From Mesorhizobium kowhaii (GTDB lineage Bacteria; Pseudomonadota; Alphaproteobacteria; Rhizobiales; Rhizobiaceae): a DNA stretch of 64,000 nt. Shown here piece after piece: positions 54,929 through 64,000 of the stretch. The DNA lies in NCBI RefSeq assembly GCF_003253745.1, contig NZ_MZXV01000013.1:62001-126000 (forward strand). The letters are read 5' to 3'. Position 1 is the stretch's first letter; every line of letters begins with the position of its first letter. Under the pieces are notes generated by a model, which did not search any database, had not been told where the DNA came from, and saw only the letters and a list, made by a program, of their open reading frames with translations. The translations under genes were made by a program, and so were the position numbers.

Positions 54929-55890
54929 CCGGCTCGGGAGTTATCGTCTTCGTCATGCGGCGGTTCGCCGTGGCGGTCCCACTCCTCCTCATAATCTCCT
55001 TCGGCGTCTTCGCGCTGGTCCACATCGCACCCGGCGATCCGGTGCGTTCCCTGCTCGGCGCGCGCGCGTCAGACCCGGCAACGCTTGCCGCCATCCGCGA
55101 GCACTATCACTTGGACGATCCATTCCTCATTCAATACTTCAAATGGCTGTCGAAGGTGGTCCAAGGCGATCTGGGTGTCTCCATCCTGGGCAATCGGGCG
55201 GTGACGAGCACCATCGCCGATCGGCTCGGTGTAACCATCTTCCTGAGCTTGATGAGCGCTGTTCTCGTTCTCGGCCTTGGCGTCCTGCTTGGAGCGGTCG
55301 CTGCTTTCCGCCGCGGCACGCGGCTCGACCGGGCGGTTGTCATGTTCGGGGTGTTCGGCATCAGCTCACCGGCCTTCGTCACCGGCATTTTCCTTCTCTA
55401 TTTCTTCGGCGCCCTGCTGCACTGGTTCCCGATCTTCGGTCCGGGGACCGGATTCCTCAACCGTGCTTGGCACCTGACGCTTCCGGCGCTTGCGCTTGCG
55501 ATCTCGGTCATGGCCATAGTCATCAAGATCACGCGCGCGGCGATGATCGAGGAGCTGGACCGGGACTACGTCACCTTTGCGCGCGCACGCGGGCTGAGTT
55601 CGCGGCGCATCACATTCGCCTATGTGCTCAGGAACGCTCTCATTCCCGTGGTCACGGCCGCTGGGCTCATCGTCGTCGGGATCGTCTCCGGCGCGATCTA
55701 CGTCGAGGTCACCTTTTCCTTGCCAGGTCTCGGCGCCTTGACGATCGATGCGGTCCAGAAGCGCGACATCCCGACGATCCAGGGCACCACGCTGCTCTTT
55801 TCTGTCTTCGTCGTGCTGGTCAACCTGGCGATCGACGTGATCTACATGCTGATCGACCCGCGCATCCGCTTCGGCAGGGTCGAGTCATGA
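54925..55890 (+). CDS. ABC transporter permease (DppB-like)
   Basis: 321 residues from the GTG at 54925, overlapping the peptidase stop (GTGA); an ATG at 54955 is an alternative. About six membrane helices and the permease EAA-type loop (ITRAAMIEELDRDYVTFARA). It forms the membrane channel with the next gene. Confidence 0.93.
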   Translation: MTGSGVIVFVMRRFAVAVPLLLIISFGVFALVHIAPGDPVRSLLGARASDPATLAAIREHYHLDDPFLIQYFKWLSKVVQGDLGVSILGNRAVTSTIADRLGVTIFLSLMSAVLVLGLGVLLGAVAAFRRGTRLDRAVVMFGVFGISSPAFVTGIFLLYFFGALLHWFPIFGPGTGFLNRAWHLTLPALALAISVMAIVIKITRAAMIEELDRDYVTFARARGLSSRRITFAYVLRNALIPVVTAAGLIVVGIVSGAIYVEVTFSLPGLGALTIDAVQKRDIPTIQGTTLLFSVFVVLVNLAIDVIYMLIDPRIRFGRVES

Positions 55891-56729
55891 GCGCCCCAGC
55901 CATCAACGAGACGCGAAAGACGAAGCTGCCGCAGCGCCTGCCGATCGTCATTCTCATTGCTGTGCTGATTATCGCGGTGGTGGTGATCTGCGCCGTCCTT
56001 GGGGAAGGGATAGCCCCTTATTCGCCCTTCCTCCAGCGTCTCGGGGTCGGCGATACGCCGCCTTCCGCCGCCCACATCGCGGGGACGGACCTTCTTGGCC
56101 GCGATGTCCTGTCGCGCGTGATCTACGGGGCAAGGACTGCCTTGGTCGGCCCGGTCGTCGTCGCCAGCGGAGCTTTCGCGATCGCGACCCTGCTTGGCCT
56201 TCTTTCGGGCTATCTCGGCGGCCTGGTCGATTCGGCGATCATGCGCTGGGTGGATTTCATGTTAGCGTTGCCGGGACCACTCGTGGCGATCGTCGTCGTC
56301 GGCGTGGTAGGCGGCGGATACTGGACCGCCGTGTTCGTTCTGGTCGTCCTCTTCACGGCCCCCGATACGCGCATCGTGCGGAGCGCGGTCCTTGAGCAGC
56401 GGCCGCTTCCCTATATCGACGCCGCCCGCACGCTCGGCATCTCGAAGACCCGTATTCTGTTCGTCCACATCCTTCCCAACGTGCTGCCGATCATTCTGGC
56501 CTATGTCGTCCTCGACTTCGCCTTCGCGCTGGTCAATCTCGCCGGGCTGTCGTTCCTCGGCCTTGGCGTTGAACCCGGGACCCCCGACTGGGGTCGGATG
56601 CTGTTCGAGAACCGCAATATCCTTTTCTCCCATCCGGTTGCGCTGCTCCTGCCCGCGGGAATGATCATCCTTACCGCGGTCAGCATGAACCTCATCGGCG
56701 ACTGGCTGTTCGAGCGGTTTGCAAAGTGA
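55887..56729 (+). CDS. ABC transporter permease (DppC-like)
   Basis: 280 residues; ATG overlaps the preceding TGA by 4 bp. N-terminal membrane segment, then the DppC marks HIAGTDLLGRDVLSR and the EAA-type loop (PYIDAARTLGISKTRILFVH), about six helices in all. Partner of the DppB-like permease. Confidence 0.93.
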   Translation: MSAPAINETRKTKLPQRLPIVILIAVLIIAVVVICAVLGEGIAPYSPFLQRLGVGDTPPSAAHIAGTDLLGRDVLSRVIYGARTALVGPVVVASGAFAIATLLGLLSGYLGGLVDSAIMRWVDFMLALPGPLVAIVVVGVVGGGYWTAVFVLVVLFTAPDTRIVRSAVLEQRPLPYIDAARTLGISKTRILFVHILPNVLPIILAYVVLDFAFALVNLAGLSFLGLGVEPGTPDWGRMLFENRNILFSHPVALLLPAGMIILTAVSMNLIGDWLFERFAK

Positions 56730-58567
56730 ACACACACGTGGCGAGCACGGGTAACCCGCTCCTCAGGGTCGAGGGGCTAGCAATCTCACACGGCGCGGTG
56801 CCCATCACGACGCCCTTGAGCATCGCAGTCGAGCGGGGCGAGACCATTGCGATCGTCGGCGAATCGGGATCCGGAAAATCGCTCACCGCACGAGCGATCG
56901 CCGGCATATTGCCGCCGGGCATAAATGCCACGGGCACCGTCACGCTGGACGGCATTCCCCTGATGCGGCTCGCCGAGACGGAACTCCGCAGGATCCGCGG
57001 GTTTCGCGTGTCGATGCTTATGCAGGATCCGTTCACGATGCTGAATCCGCTCATGCGAGGCGGCGACCACATCGACGAGATGCTGCGCGGCCGGCCTGAA
57101 TTCGCCTCGCGCGCGCCGCGTGCGGCAGAGGTGAAACGCCGCCTGGCGGAAGTCGGCATCGTCGAAGAGGATGTAGCCCGCCGCATGCCATTCCAGCTGT
57201 CGGGCGGCATGTGCCAGCGCGTGGCGCTTGCCGCAGCCCTTGCTCGCGACCCGGAGCTGCTCATCGCCGACGAGCCTTCGACGGCGCTCGACGTAACGAC
57301 TCAGGCCGAGATCATCAGGCTGCTGCGACGTATCCAGCGCGAGCGGCACATGAGCCTGATCCTCATTACCCACAACCTGAGGCTGGCATTCTCGACCTGC
57401 GAGCGCATCTATGTGCTCTATGCCGGCTCGCTGCTCGAAGTCGGCGACGCAGCCGCCGTCGAGCGCCAGCCGTTCCATCCTTACACCCTGGGACTTTTGC
57501 TGTCGGAACCGCCGGCCGATATTCGCGTGCCGCGGCTCGTCGCGATCCGGGGCTCCGTGCCCCAAGCGGCCGATGTAGTCGGCCGATGCGGCTTCGCCGA
57601 CCGCTGCGACTGGGCGAAGCAGATCTGCCGCGCCGGCAAGCCGCCGCTGGTCGCCCGCGATATCGGCCGGCTCACCGCATGCGTTCGCCAGGACGAGATT
57701 CAGGGCGAGCTCGATGCGCTGCGCACGGCGGCGCTCTGCGCGGCGCCGGCAACGCCGCGCCGGGACGAGACCGAGGGGGCGCTCGTCCGCATCGACGCGC
57801 TCGTCAAGACGTTCGACGGTCCTCGGGGCCATCCGATCCGTGCGGTGAAGCACGTATCGCTGCGCATCATGCCCGGTGAAAGCGTCGGCCTTGTCGGCGA
57901 ATCCGGCTCGGGCAAGACCACGCTCGGGCGCTGCCTTGTCGGCCTCGAAACGCCAACTGCGGGCGACATCCGCATCGACGGCATCGCGGCAGCAGATTTC
58001 GGCGCCATGGCGAAGGCCGACCGCGCTCGTGTTCGCCGGACCATCCAGATGATCTTTCAGGATCCGTATTCGACACTCAATCCGAGGCACAGCGTCGGCC
58101 AGGCACTCAGCGAGGCGCTGCGGGCCTCCGCGGGCGCAGCCAGCGCGGCGACGCCGGAGCGGATCGCGGCGCTGCTGGCCGATGTCGGTTTGTCCGCCGC
58201 GTACGCCACGCGCCGGCCGGCGTCGCTCTCGGGCGGCGAGCGCCAGCGGGTCGCCATCGCGCGCGCGCTTGCCGTCAAACCGGCGATCCTCGTCTGCGAC
58301 GAACCGGTATCAGCCCTCGACGTCTCGGTGCAGGCGCAAGTGCTCAACCTCTTCAAGCGCCTGCAGGCTGAGCACGGGTTGTCATATCTCTTCATCACCC
58401 ACGACCTTGCCGTCGTCCGCCAGATCGCCGAGCGCATCTATGTCCTCTATCTTGGCGAGATCGTCGAGGAGGGACCGACGGAGCGGGTCATCGGTGACCC
58501 GCAGCACCCCTATACGCGACGCCTCGTAGAATCGATCCCCCGTTCAGCCAACCAACATGCGCCGTGA
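56726..58567 (+). CDS. Fused double ATP-binding protein of peptide ABC transporter (DppD-DppF)
   Basis: 613 residues joining two ATPase domains that are usually separate genes. First: Walker A GESGSGKSL, signature QLSGGMCQRV, Walker B LLIADEPSTALD; then the C-terminal oligopeptide domain with CGFADRCDWAKQIC. Second: GESGSGKTTLGR, LSGGERQRVAIARA, ILVCDEPVSALD. The GTG start overlaps the preceding stop. Powers uptake through the two permeases. Confidence 0.94.
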   Translation: MNTHVASTGNPLLRVEGLAISHGAVPITTPLSIAVERGETIAIVGESGSGKSLTARAIAGILPPGINATGTVTLDGIPLMRLAETELRRIRGFRVSMLMQDPFTMLNPLMRGGDHIDEMLRGRPEFASRAPRAAEVKRRLAEVGIVEEDVARRMPFQLSGGMCQRVALAAALARDPELLIADEPSTALDVTTQAEIIRLLRRIQRERHMSLILITHNLRLAFSTCERIYVLYAGSLLEVGDAAAVERQPFHPYTLGLLLSEPPADIRVPRLVAIRGSVPQAADVVGRCGFADRCDWAKQICRAGKPPLVARDIGRLTACVRQDEIQGELDALRTAALCAAPATPRRDETEGALVRIDALVKTFDGPRGHPIRAVKHVSLRIMPGESVGLVGESGSGKTTLGRCLVGLETPTAGDIRIDGIAAADFGAMAKADRARVRRTIQMIFQDPYSTLNPRHSVGQALSEALRASAGAASAATPERIAALLADVGLSAAYATRRPASLSGGERQRVAIARALAVKPAILVCDEPVSALDVSVQAQVLNLFKRLQAEHGLSYLFITHDLAVVRQIAERIYVLYLGEIVEEGPTERVIGDPQHPYTRRLVESIPRSANQHAP

Positions 58568-58798
58568 CGGGGCCTGCGAAGAGCTTGGGAAAGACGTCCT
58601 CGATGGCCGAAAGAGCCATCTCCTCTCAGACGGGCAGTCTTGTGGATGTTCATTGAGCCCCTCCGGTGGGTGCTGAAGCTAGGCAATTCCAGTCTCCTCT
58701 GTCTGGTCCGAATGAACAACCTGTGGGACGCTCACAGCTAGAGCGCGCCCGAAGCGAGTGCTATGGTCACCGTGAGTTGACCCAACGGAAGGCCTCAG

Positions 58799-61700
58799 AT
58801 GAAGTCTGGCGTCCTCGGACCCCTCGAAGTTAGAGCCGACCATGGCGTGCAGGCGCAAGCGATCCTCGGCCAGGGCGCAGCGTTCCAACCCGAAACGCCG
58901 CCGAGGCCGGAGGCGGCTTCCTCGGCTCCGGCTAAGCCGGCCGCGCCGGAGGCGCGGGAGCCAAGACCGGACGCCCGCAAGACGGTCACGATCCTCTTCA
59001 CCGACATCGTCGATTCCTCGCGGCTCAGCCTCTCCCTCGATCCCGAAGCGCTCCGCAATATGCTCACCCGTTACTTCGGCGACCTGAGCGCCGTCATTCA
59101 GCGGCATGGCGGAACCGTGGACAAGTACATTGGGGACGCGATCATGGCTGTGTTCGGCGTGCCGCTCCTCCACGAAGACGACGCGCTGCGGGCGGTGCGG
59201 GCGGCCGTGGAGATGCGCGACACACTCGCCATCCTCAACCATGAGCTCGAAGCCGGTTGGGGAGTCCGCCTTATGAACCGAATCGGCATCAACACCGGCG
59301 AGGTGATCGCCGGCAACCAAACGCAGGGGTATTCGTCTGTCGCTGGAGAGGCCGTCATAGTCGCGAAGCGCCTCGAGGAGGCAGCGACGGCGGATGAGAT
59401 CCTGATAGGGGAGTCGACGTACAAGCTCGTGCGCGATGCGGTCGTCGTCGAGCCGAGTGGGCCGCGCACACTCAAGCACGGCGCGACCATCCGCGCCCTT
59501 GTCGTGGTAGAAGTCCTCGCCCACGCTCCCGGAATTGCGCGCCGCTTCGACTCGCCTTTCGTCGGGCGCGAACTCCAACGAGCCTTGCTCGAGACCGTCT
59601 TCCGAAATGCGGTCGATGACAGGACCTGTCGCCTGGTCACCATTCTCGCCGACGCGGGTGTGGGAAAGTCGCGGCTCGTACGGGAGTTCACGAGCGACCT
59701 TGCCGAGGATGTCACGGTCTTGCACGGCCGCTGTCTACCTTATGGCGAGGGCATCACCTATTGGCCGCTGGCCGAAATCGTGCGGGAGCTCACGCGCGCG
59801 GAGGGACCGGACTCCGGCGAGCAGCTTGCAGCGGTGATCGGGGCGCGGCTGGCAGGCGACGAGAAGGCCGGGCTGATTGCCGAGCGTGTGACCGGGGCGC
59901 TCGGGCTTGGCGGCGCGGGACAAGGGACAACCGAGGAGACCGCCTGGGCCGTCCGGAGGCTGTTTGAGGCGCTCGCGCGAGCTGGGCCGCTCGTCGTCGT
60001 GGTGGACGACATCCATTGGGCCGAGCCGACGTTCCTCGACTTGGTCGAGCACGTCGCCGACTTCTCACGCGATTTTCCTATCGTGATCATCTGCGTGGCG
60101 CGGCCGGAGCTCTTCGACACGCGTCCTGGCTGGGGGACCGGCAAACGCAACGCGACGTCGATCGTCCTCGAGCGGCTCAGCGACGCGGAATGCCGCGAGC
60201 TGATCTCCAACCTGCTTGGCCGCGCGCCGCTGGCGCCGGCGGTCGAATCGAGGATCTCCAGCGCGGCCGAGGGCAACGCGCTCTTCGCCGAGGAACTCGT
60301 GGCGATGCTCGTCGACGATGCGTTGCTCAGGCGCGCGCCCGACAGCTGGGTCGCCACGTCGGACCTCGCCGAGCTGCCCGTTCCCTCGACGATCAACGCG
60401 CTTCTCGCTGCCCGTCTCGAGGGCCTCCCTTCCGTCGAGCGAGCCATCCTGACGGCCGCAGCGGTCGAGGGCACAGTATTCCATCGGAGCGCCGTCAGCG
60501 AGCTCGCCGGCCCCGGGCTCGACGCACTTGAGGATGGTTTGCTCGCGCTCGTCCACCGGGATCTGATCCGCCCGGAGGCGCCGTCGTTCGCCGGCGAGAA
60601 GGCCTATTGCTTCCGTCACGTCCTGATCCGAGACGCCGCGTATCGCTCCCTGCCGAAGAACGCGCGCGCCGACCTGCACGAGCGCTTCGCCGCGTGGCTC
60701 GAGCTAACGGCCGCGGACCGGCTACGCGAGTTCGAGCAGATTGTCGGCTATCACCTCGAACAGGCCTTTCAGTACCGTGTCGCGCTCGGCCCGCGTGACG
60801 CGCGCGCGGCCTCGCTTGCCGCCCGGGCTTGCGAACGGCTCGAGGCGGCCGGGCGGCGGGCGCTTGTCCGCAGCGACCTGCCGGCGGCGATCAGCCTGCT
60901 CGAGCGGGTTTCCCGGCTGCTTCCCACCGATGATCCACAGCGGATCGCGCTGTTGGCCGAGCTCGGCGCCGCGCTGATAGAAAGCGGCCGGCTGGACGAT
61001 GCCGGGCGCGTGCTGGATGAGGCGGAGCGGCTGGCTATCGCCACTGACGACCAGCGCTTGGCAGCGCATGTGCTCGTCCAGCGGCACTTCCTCCGGGTCC
61101 TCCGCGGCGAAGAAGGCGGGCTGGAGGAGGCGGCACGGGCGGCGGCCAAGATGATCCCGGTCTTCGAGCGTTTCGGGGACGACCTGGGCCTGTGCCGCGC
61201 ACGGCGGCTCCAGGCGTGGTTATTTTTTAACGGGGCTCGCGGCGAGGCGGCCGCCGCGGCGTGGGAGCGCGCGGCTGCCCACGCGCGACGGGCAGGGGCT
61301 CGGCATGAGTACCACGAGATTCTCACGTGGATCGCGTCCGCGCTCTGGTTCGGCCCCACCCCGGCCGCCGAGGGCATCCGTCGTTGCGAGGCGATGCGTG
61401 CAGAGGTGCGTGAAAGCCCGGAGTCCGAGGCAGCGATCCTGCGCCAGCTCGCATGCCTCAACGCGATTGTCGGCCGCTTCCCGATTGCACGCGAGCTGAT
61501 CGCAACGAGCAACGCCACCTACGCCGACCTCGGCCTCACGCTCTACGTGGCGTCCTCCGAGCACGAGGCCGTCGTCGAGCTGCTCGCCGGGAACCCCGCG
61601 GCGGCCGAGAAGAGCGCGCGCTCGGCGTATCGCGCGCTCGAGGAGATGGGCGAGCGCGCCTTCCGCTCTACGATGGCCGCATCGCTTGCCGCGGTGATCC

Positions 61701-62065
61701 TCGAACAGGGACGCGACGAGGAGGCCGAGGACTTCGCTAAGCTCAGCGCCCAGCTGGCTGCGAGCGGCGACCTGGTGACGCAGATCCTCTGGCGTCGCGT
61801 GCGTGCACGCGTGCTCGCCCGGCGGGCAGAGATCGAGGCGGCGGAGGCGCTGGCGCGCGAGGCAGTAGCGATCGCCGAGGCGACGGACTTCATCAACGAC
61901 CGGGCCGATGCACTGATCGACCTGTCGCGCGTGCTCGAGGCCTCCCGCCGAGGCAACGAGGCGGTCGAGGCCGCGTCCCGAGCGCTGCGTCTCTACGAGC
62001 TGAAGGGAAACGTGGTCGCCGCGGCCGCGACCCAACTCCGCCTAGGCAAACTCGTCAAAATGTGA
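58799..62065 (+). CDS. Class III cyclase domain fused to AAA ATPase and TPR-rich region
   Basis: 1088 residues. An Ala/Pro-rich N-terminus (about 1-58) replaces the zinc ribbon common in this family. Cyclase domain about 60-245: metal Asp in TILFTDIVDSS and YIGDAIMAVFG, Lys in VDKYIGD. The usual GDAVNxAARLE is GEAVIVAKRLE, so the transition-state Asn is Ile. Then an AAA-type ATPase (Walker A ADAGVGKSRLV, Walker B LVVVVDDIHWAEP, about 290-560) and TPR-like helices to the end. A large signal-transduction ATPase; cyclase activity is doubtful. Confidence 0.9.
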   Translation: MKSGVLGPLEVRADHGVQAQAILGQGAAFQPETPPRPEAASSAPAKPAAPEAREPRPDARKTVTILFTDIVDSSRLSLSLDPEALRNMLTRYFGDLSAVIQRHGGTVDKYIGDAIMAVFGVPLLHEDDALRAVRAAVEMRDTLAILNHELEAGWGVRLMNRIGINTGEVIAGNQTQGYSSVAGEAVIVAKRLEEAATADEILIGESTYKLVRDAVVVEPSGPRTLKHGATIRALVVVEVLAHAPGIARRFDSPFVGRELQRALLETVFRNAVDDRTCRLVTILADAGVGKSRLVREFTSDLAEDVTVLHGRCLPYGEGITYWPLAEIVRELTRAEGPDSGEQLAAVIGARLAGDEKAGLIAERVTGALGLGGAGQGTTEETAWAVRRLFEALARAGPLVVVVDDIHWAEPTFLDLVEHVADFSRDFPIVIICVARPELFDTRPGWGTGKRNATSIVLERLSDAECRELISNLLGRAPLAPAVESRISSAAEGNALFAEELVAMLVDDALLRRAPDSWVATSDLAELPVPSTINALLAARLEGLPSVERAILTAAAVEGTVFHRSAVSELAGPGLDALEDGLLALVHRDLIRPEAPSFAGEKAYCFRHVLIRDAAYRSLPKNARADLHERFAAWLELTAADRLREFEQIVGYHLEQAFQYRVALGPRDARAASLAARACERLEAAGRRALVRSDLPAAISLLERVSRLLPTDDPQRIALLAELGAALIESGRLDDAGRVLDEAERLAIATDDQRLAAHVLVQRHFLRVLRGEEGGLEEAARAAAKMIPVFERFGDDLGLCRARRLQAWLFFNGARGEAAAAAWERAAAHARRAGARHEYHEILTWIASALWFGPTPAAEGIRRCEAMRAEVRESPESEAAILRQLACLNAIVGRFPIARELIATSNATYADLGLTLYVASSEHEAVVELLAGNPAAAEKSARSAYRALEEMGERAFRSTMAASLAAVILEQGRDEEAEDFAKLSAQLAASGDLVTQILWRRVRARVLARRAEIEAAEALAREAVAIAEATDFINDRADALIDLSRVLEASRRGNEAVEAASRALRLYELKGNVVAAAATQLRLGKLVKM

Positions 62066-62295
62066 CTGCGTAGGCGGCAAGGGGGTACCGCCGCACCTCC
62101 TTGTGGACCGCCCGGGATGTAATGCCAACAGACTTGACAGGTGTGGCATGATTGAACCGGCACAAGCGCACGTTTCCTTCTGTTCGATGAACAGCCGCTT
62201 CTTGATCGTGTTTCATTCCGAACCCAAGTGCGACTGTCCCGACGGAGCTCAAGGGCTGCCTTTGGGTCGCTTCGGCCGCGTGACTTAGGCACCAC

Positions 62296-62469
62296 TCACT
62301 TCTTTCGCGGGAACACTTGCTCCCTAGAGTTCCCGGCTTGCACTTCCCCGAGTTTCGTGTTGGCTCTTTTGATCGCCTCCACCGTCCCAACCTGCAACTT
62401 CTCAAGGAGCTTGATCTGGTTCTGGAGTTCCTCCTCAAGTTTCTTGTCGACTTCCTTGTCGGCGGCCAT
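62296..62469 (-). CDS. Small coiled-coil hypothetical protein
   Basis: 57 residues from the ATG at 62469 with GGAGAG 5 bases upstream. A single charged helix (DKKLEEELQNQIKLLEKLQV) with heptad character. No family recognised. Confidence 0.6.
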   Translation of the reverse strand: MAADKEVDKKLEEELQNQIKLLEKLQVGTVEAIKRANTKLGEVQAGNSREQVFPRKK

Positions 62470-62561
62470 TTCATCTCTCCATCCAATCATCGAGGCGCAA
62501 ACTGACGCCTACGTCACTTCCATGCGGGGCGGGTTCCTCGCTTGCCAGTTTCCGCGAACTA

Positions 62562-62909
62562 CTAATACAGATCGATAGGGTCGAGCCACCAGTCTTGCTT
62601 GAAAGCGCCGGTGCCATCCTGATAAGCTACGAGAGCAATTCCCAAAGCCAACCCGGGCTGGAAACTTCCGATTTTCCACCCCGGCGGGATTCCGTCAGCA
62701 GTCCAGCGCCCCGGCGCCCAACCTGACCGCTGGGCGGTCCTTTGACTGGCGCCCGTGCTGTCCTGCACAACCCAAGCCTCGAGCCACAGGGGTGTCCAGC
62801 CTGCTTGGGGAAATGTCAACCCCATGTCGTCTGTCAACGGACCCTGCGGCCACTCGACCGCCTGCGAGCCGGCGTTTATATTTTGAGAATCATCCCAATT
62901 GTGTGGCAT
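62562..62909 (-). CDS. Hypothetical protein, Trp-rich, beta-type
   Basis: 115 residues, GGAG 8 bases upstream of the ATG. Eleven or so tryptophans and many Gly/Pro turns (WAPGRWTADGIPPGWKIG), suggesting a small beta-sandwich or lectin-like fold. No signal peptide. It is 105 bp downstream of the heme-binding protein gene on the same strand. Family not recognised. Confidence 0.6.
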   Translation of the reverse strand: MPHNWDDSQNINAGSQAVEWPQGPLTDDMGLTFPQAGWTPLWLEAWVVQDSTGASQRTAQRSGWAPGRWTADGIPPGWKIGSFQPGLALGIALVAYQDGTGAFKQDWWLDPIDLY

Positions 62910-63014
62910 GACATATCTCCAATCGCTTGAACAAGAGATCGTACGGCTCGTCGACTATATCATTTTTTGCGGCGCGATCCCACCCGGGAAAGCCCGGATG
63001 GTGTCACCCGACGG

Positions 63015-64000
63015 TCAGAGCGTCTTTTCCACTTCTGCGGCCGGTACAACAGCCTTTTCCGCGTCCGGTTCTGCTGTCTTCTCCATAGTGTTTATGCTCA
63101 CATGCGGCCACCGGATCGGTCCCGGCAGTCCGTCTCGCCGCGTAAAGAAATCCAGCAGCACGATCTGCAGATACTGCATGATAAGGCGCGGATTGCCGTA
63201 AGTATCGGTCTCTTCCAGTTCGTAAATCCAGAACGTCGATATCATCTCCGCGGCATTGGCCTGCCTGACTATAAACGGGATATTGACGATGCCACCCGTT
63301 TCGACCCTGGTGCTGACCTCTAGCTTCGTCGTCCACTTCACGGTGCCCGGTATGGCGCCGACCAGAAGCTTGTGCGGTTCCGTCGGATCAAAGACTCCCT
63401 TGAATGGATTTGCGTGGAAGTGAGCGTATGGCGCCAGATATGGGTTCGTCAGAGTCTGGTTGACACCAATTGGCAGCCCGTTGATCGCCGGAATCTTGGG
63501 CGGCGCGACCGACCGAGTGCCTGCGCCAAGGGCAAGCAGGGAATCGCCGTGCGGTATCGTACCCAACCGCGAAATATTGCAGTGCGGCTCGGCTTGATTG
63601 GTCATGAAGAGCCATAGACCAGGCTCATGGTGAATGGTGGTGTCCCGCTCGCCCTGTAGACCGCTAGCGGGAAAATCGTCAGCAGCGATCTGCTCGATCC
63701 GCTGCTCGTAGTCGAGCGCTACCACAATCTGGTCTGTATTAAAAGAAGGAGAGCCGCGCTGGATGCCACGGTTCTTGACCCCTTTGTCCACGAGAGTGAA
63801 CTTCAGCACTTCATTATATTGGTTCACCAGAAGCCGATAGTCTATGCCGCTCATGTCGGACACAAACGGAAGTGCGATTGCGTTCCAACCACGACCGATC
63901 ATGTCAGGCACGTTGCTCCAAGTCCCTGGAAGCACCTGAAGTACACCGAGATCGGGATCCCTGGGTCGCGAAAGCTCAATATGCCGAGATTGATACTTGA
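63015..64000 (-). CDS. Nitrobindin/FABP-like heme-binding family protein, N-terminus outside window
   Basis: The frame is open to the right edge, so the GTG at 63935 is internal. Residues (from the edge) include DLGVLQVLPGTW, then HHEPGLWLF and TIPHGDSLLALG, which match the heme-binding-family pattern (PF08768-like, THAP4-type beta barrel). The C-terminal part (about 190-328) is not recognised and ends in a Glu/Ala-rich tail. Function may be heme or small-molecule binding; no direct evidence here. Confidence 0.7.
   Translation of the reverse strand, partial: KYQSRHIELSRPRDPDLGVLQVLPGTWSNVPDMIGRGWNAIALPFVSDMSGIDYRLLVNQYNEVLKFTLVDKGVKNRGIQRGSPSFNTDQIVVALDYEQRIEQIAADDFPASGLQGERDTTIHHEPGLWLFMTNQAEPHCNISRLGTIPHGDSLLALGAGTRSVAPPKIPAINGLPIGVNQTLTNPYLAPYAHFHANPFKGVFDPTEPHKLLVGAIPGTVKWTTKLEVSTRVETGGIVNIPFIVRQANAAEMISTFWIYELEETDTYGNPRLIMQYLQIVLLDFFTRRDGLPGPIRWPHVSINTMEKTAEPDAEKAVVPAAEVEKTL

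Noticed and set aside
56786-58090. Long minus-strand frame opposite the fused ATPase
   Set aside because: Shadow of the conserved ATPase coding strand; product composition is unnatural.

Overview
The window is a high-GC chromosome or large-replicon segment from an alphaproteobacterium, most likely a Mesorhizobium-like member of the Hyphomicrobiales. I base this on overall gene style: several class III cyclase / TolB-like / TPR proteins, BTLCP-type transglutaminase-like proteases beside type I secretion genes, and a rhizobial-looking intergenic repeat near 3450. The genus is inference; there is no rRNA or marker gene here. No tRNA, CRISPR array or intact insertion sequence was seen.

Layout. 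(1) 1-10789: a type I secretion (T1SS) adhesin locus: permease-ATPase (5' end outside the window), HlyD-type adaptor, a ribbon-helix-helix protein, a divergent LapG-like protease, and a 2001-residue repeat adhesin. (2) 10908-15099: a small exported protein, a lytic transglycosylase, a lipoprotein of the periplasmic-binding fold, an SNase-like membrane protein and a membrane protein with a degenerate GGDEF domain. (3) 15121-23430, minus strand: a second T1SS with its own exoprotein (three DUF5801-like repeats) and a LuxR-type regulator upstream. (4) 23431-27652: a broken acetyltransferase gene, a cyclase/TolB/TPR protein, small ORFs and a VOC metalloprotein.

(5) 27924-38365, minus strand: the most unusual part. 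A tightly packed ten-gene run encodes six paralogous substrate-binding proteins with twin-arginine signals and no permease or ATPase, then an SCO-type copper chaperone, a membrane histidine kinase, a single-domain response regulator and a response-regulator/cyclase fusion. All six binding proteins keep an HxGC motif and a CC pair. It reads as a periplasmic sensing array feeding a phosphorelay with a cyclic-nucleotide output; that function is inference.

(6) 38366-42774: accessory remnants, small ORFs and another cyclase/TolB/TPR protein. (7) 42775-50918: a TetR regulator with FabF-like and SDR enzymes on the minus strand, and divergently an NTF2-like protein and an RND efflux pair. The TetR operator and the first codons of tetR are duplicated in front of the efflux genes. 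(8) 51295-58567: a peptide ABC importer operon with an embedded S9 peptidase and a fused double ATPase. (9) 58799-64000: a large cyclase-AAA-TPR protein, two small hypothetical genes and a nitrobindin/FABP-like heme-binding protein running off the right edge.
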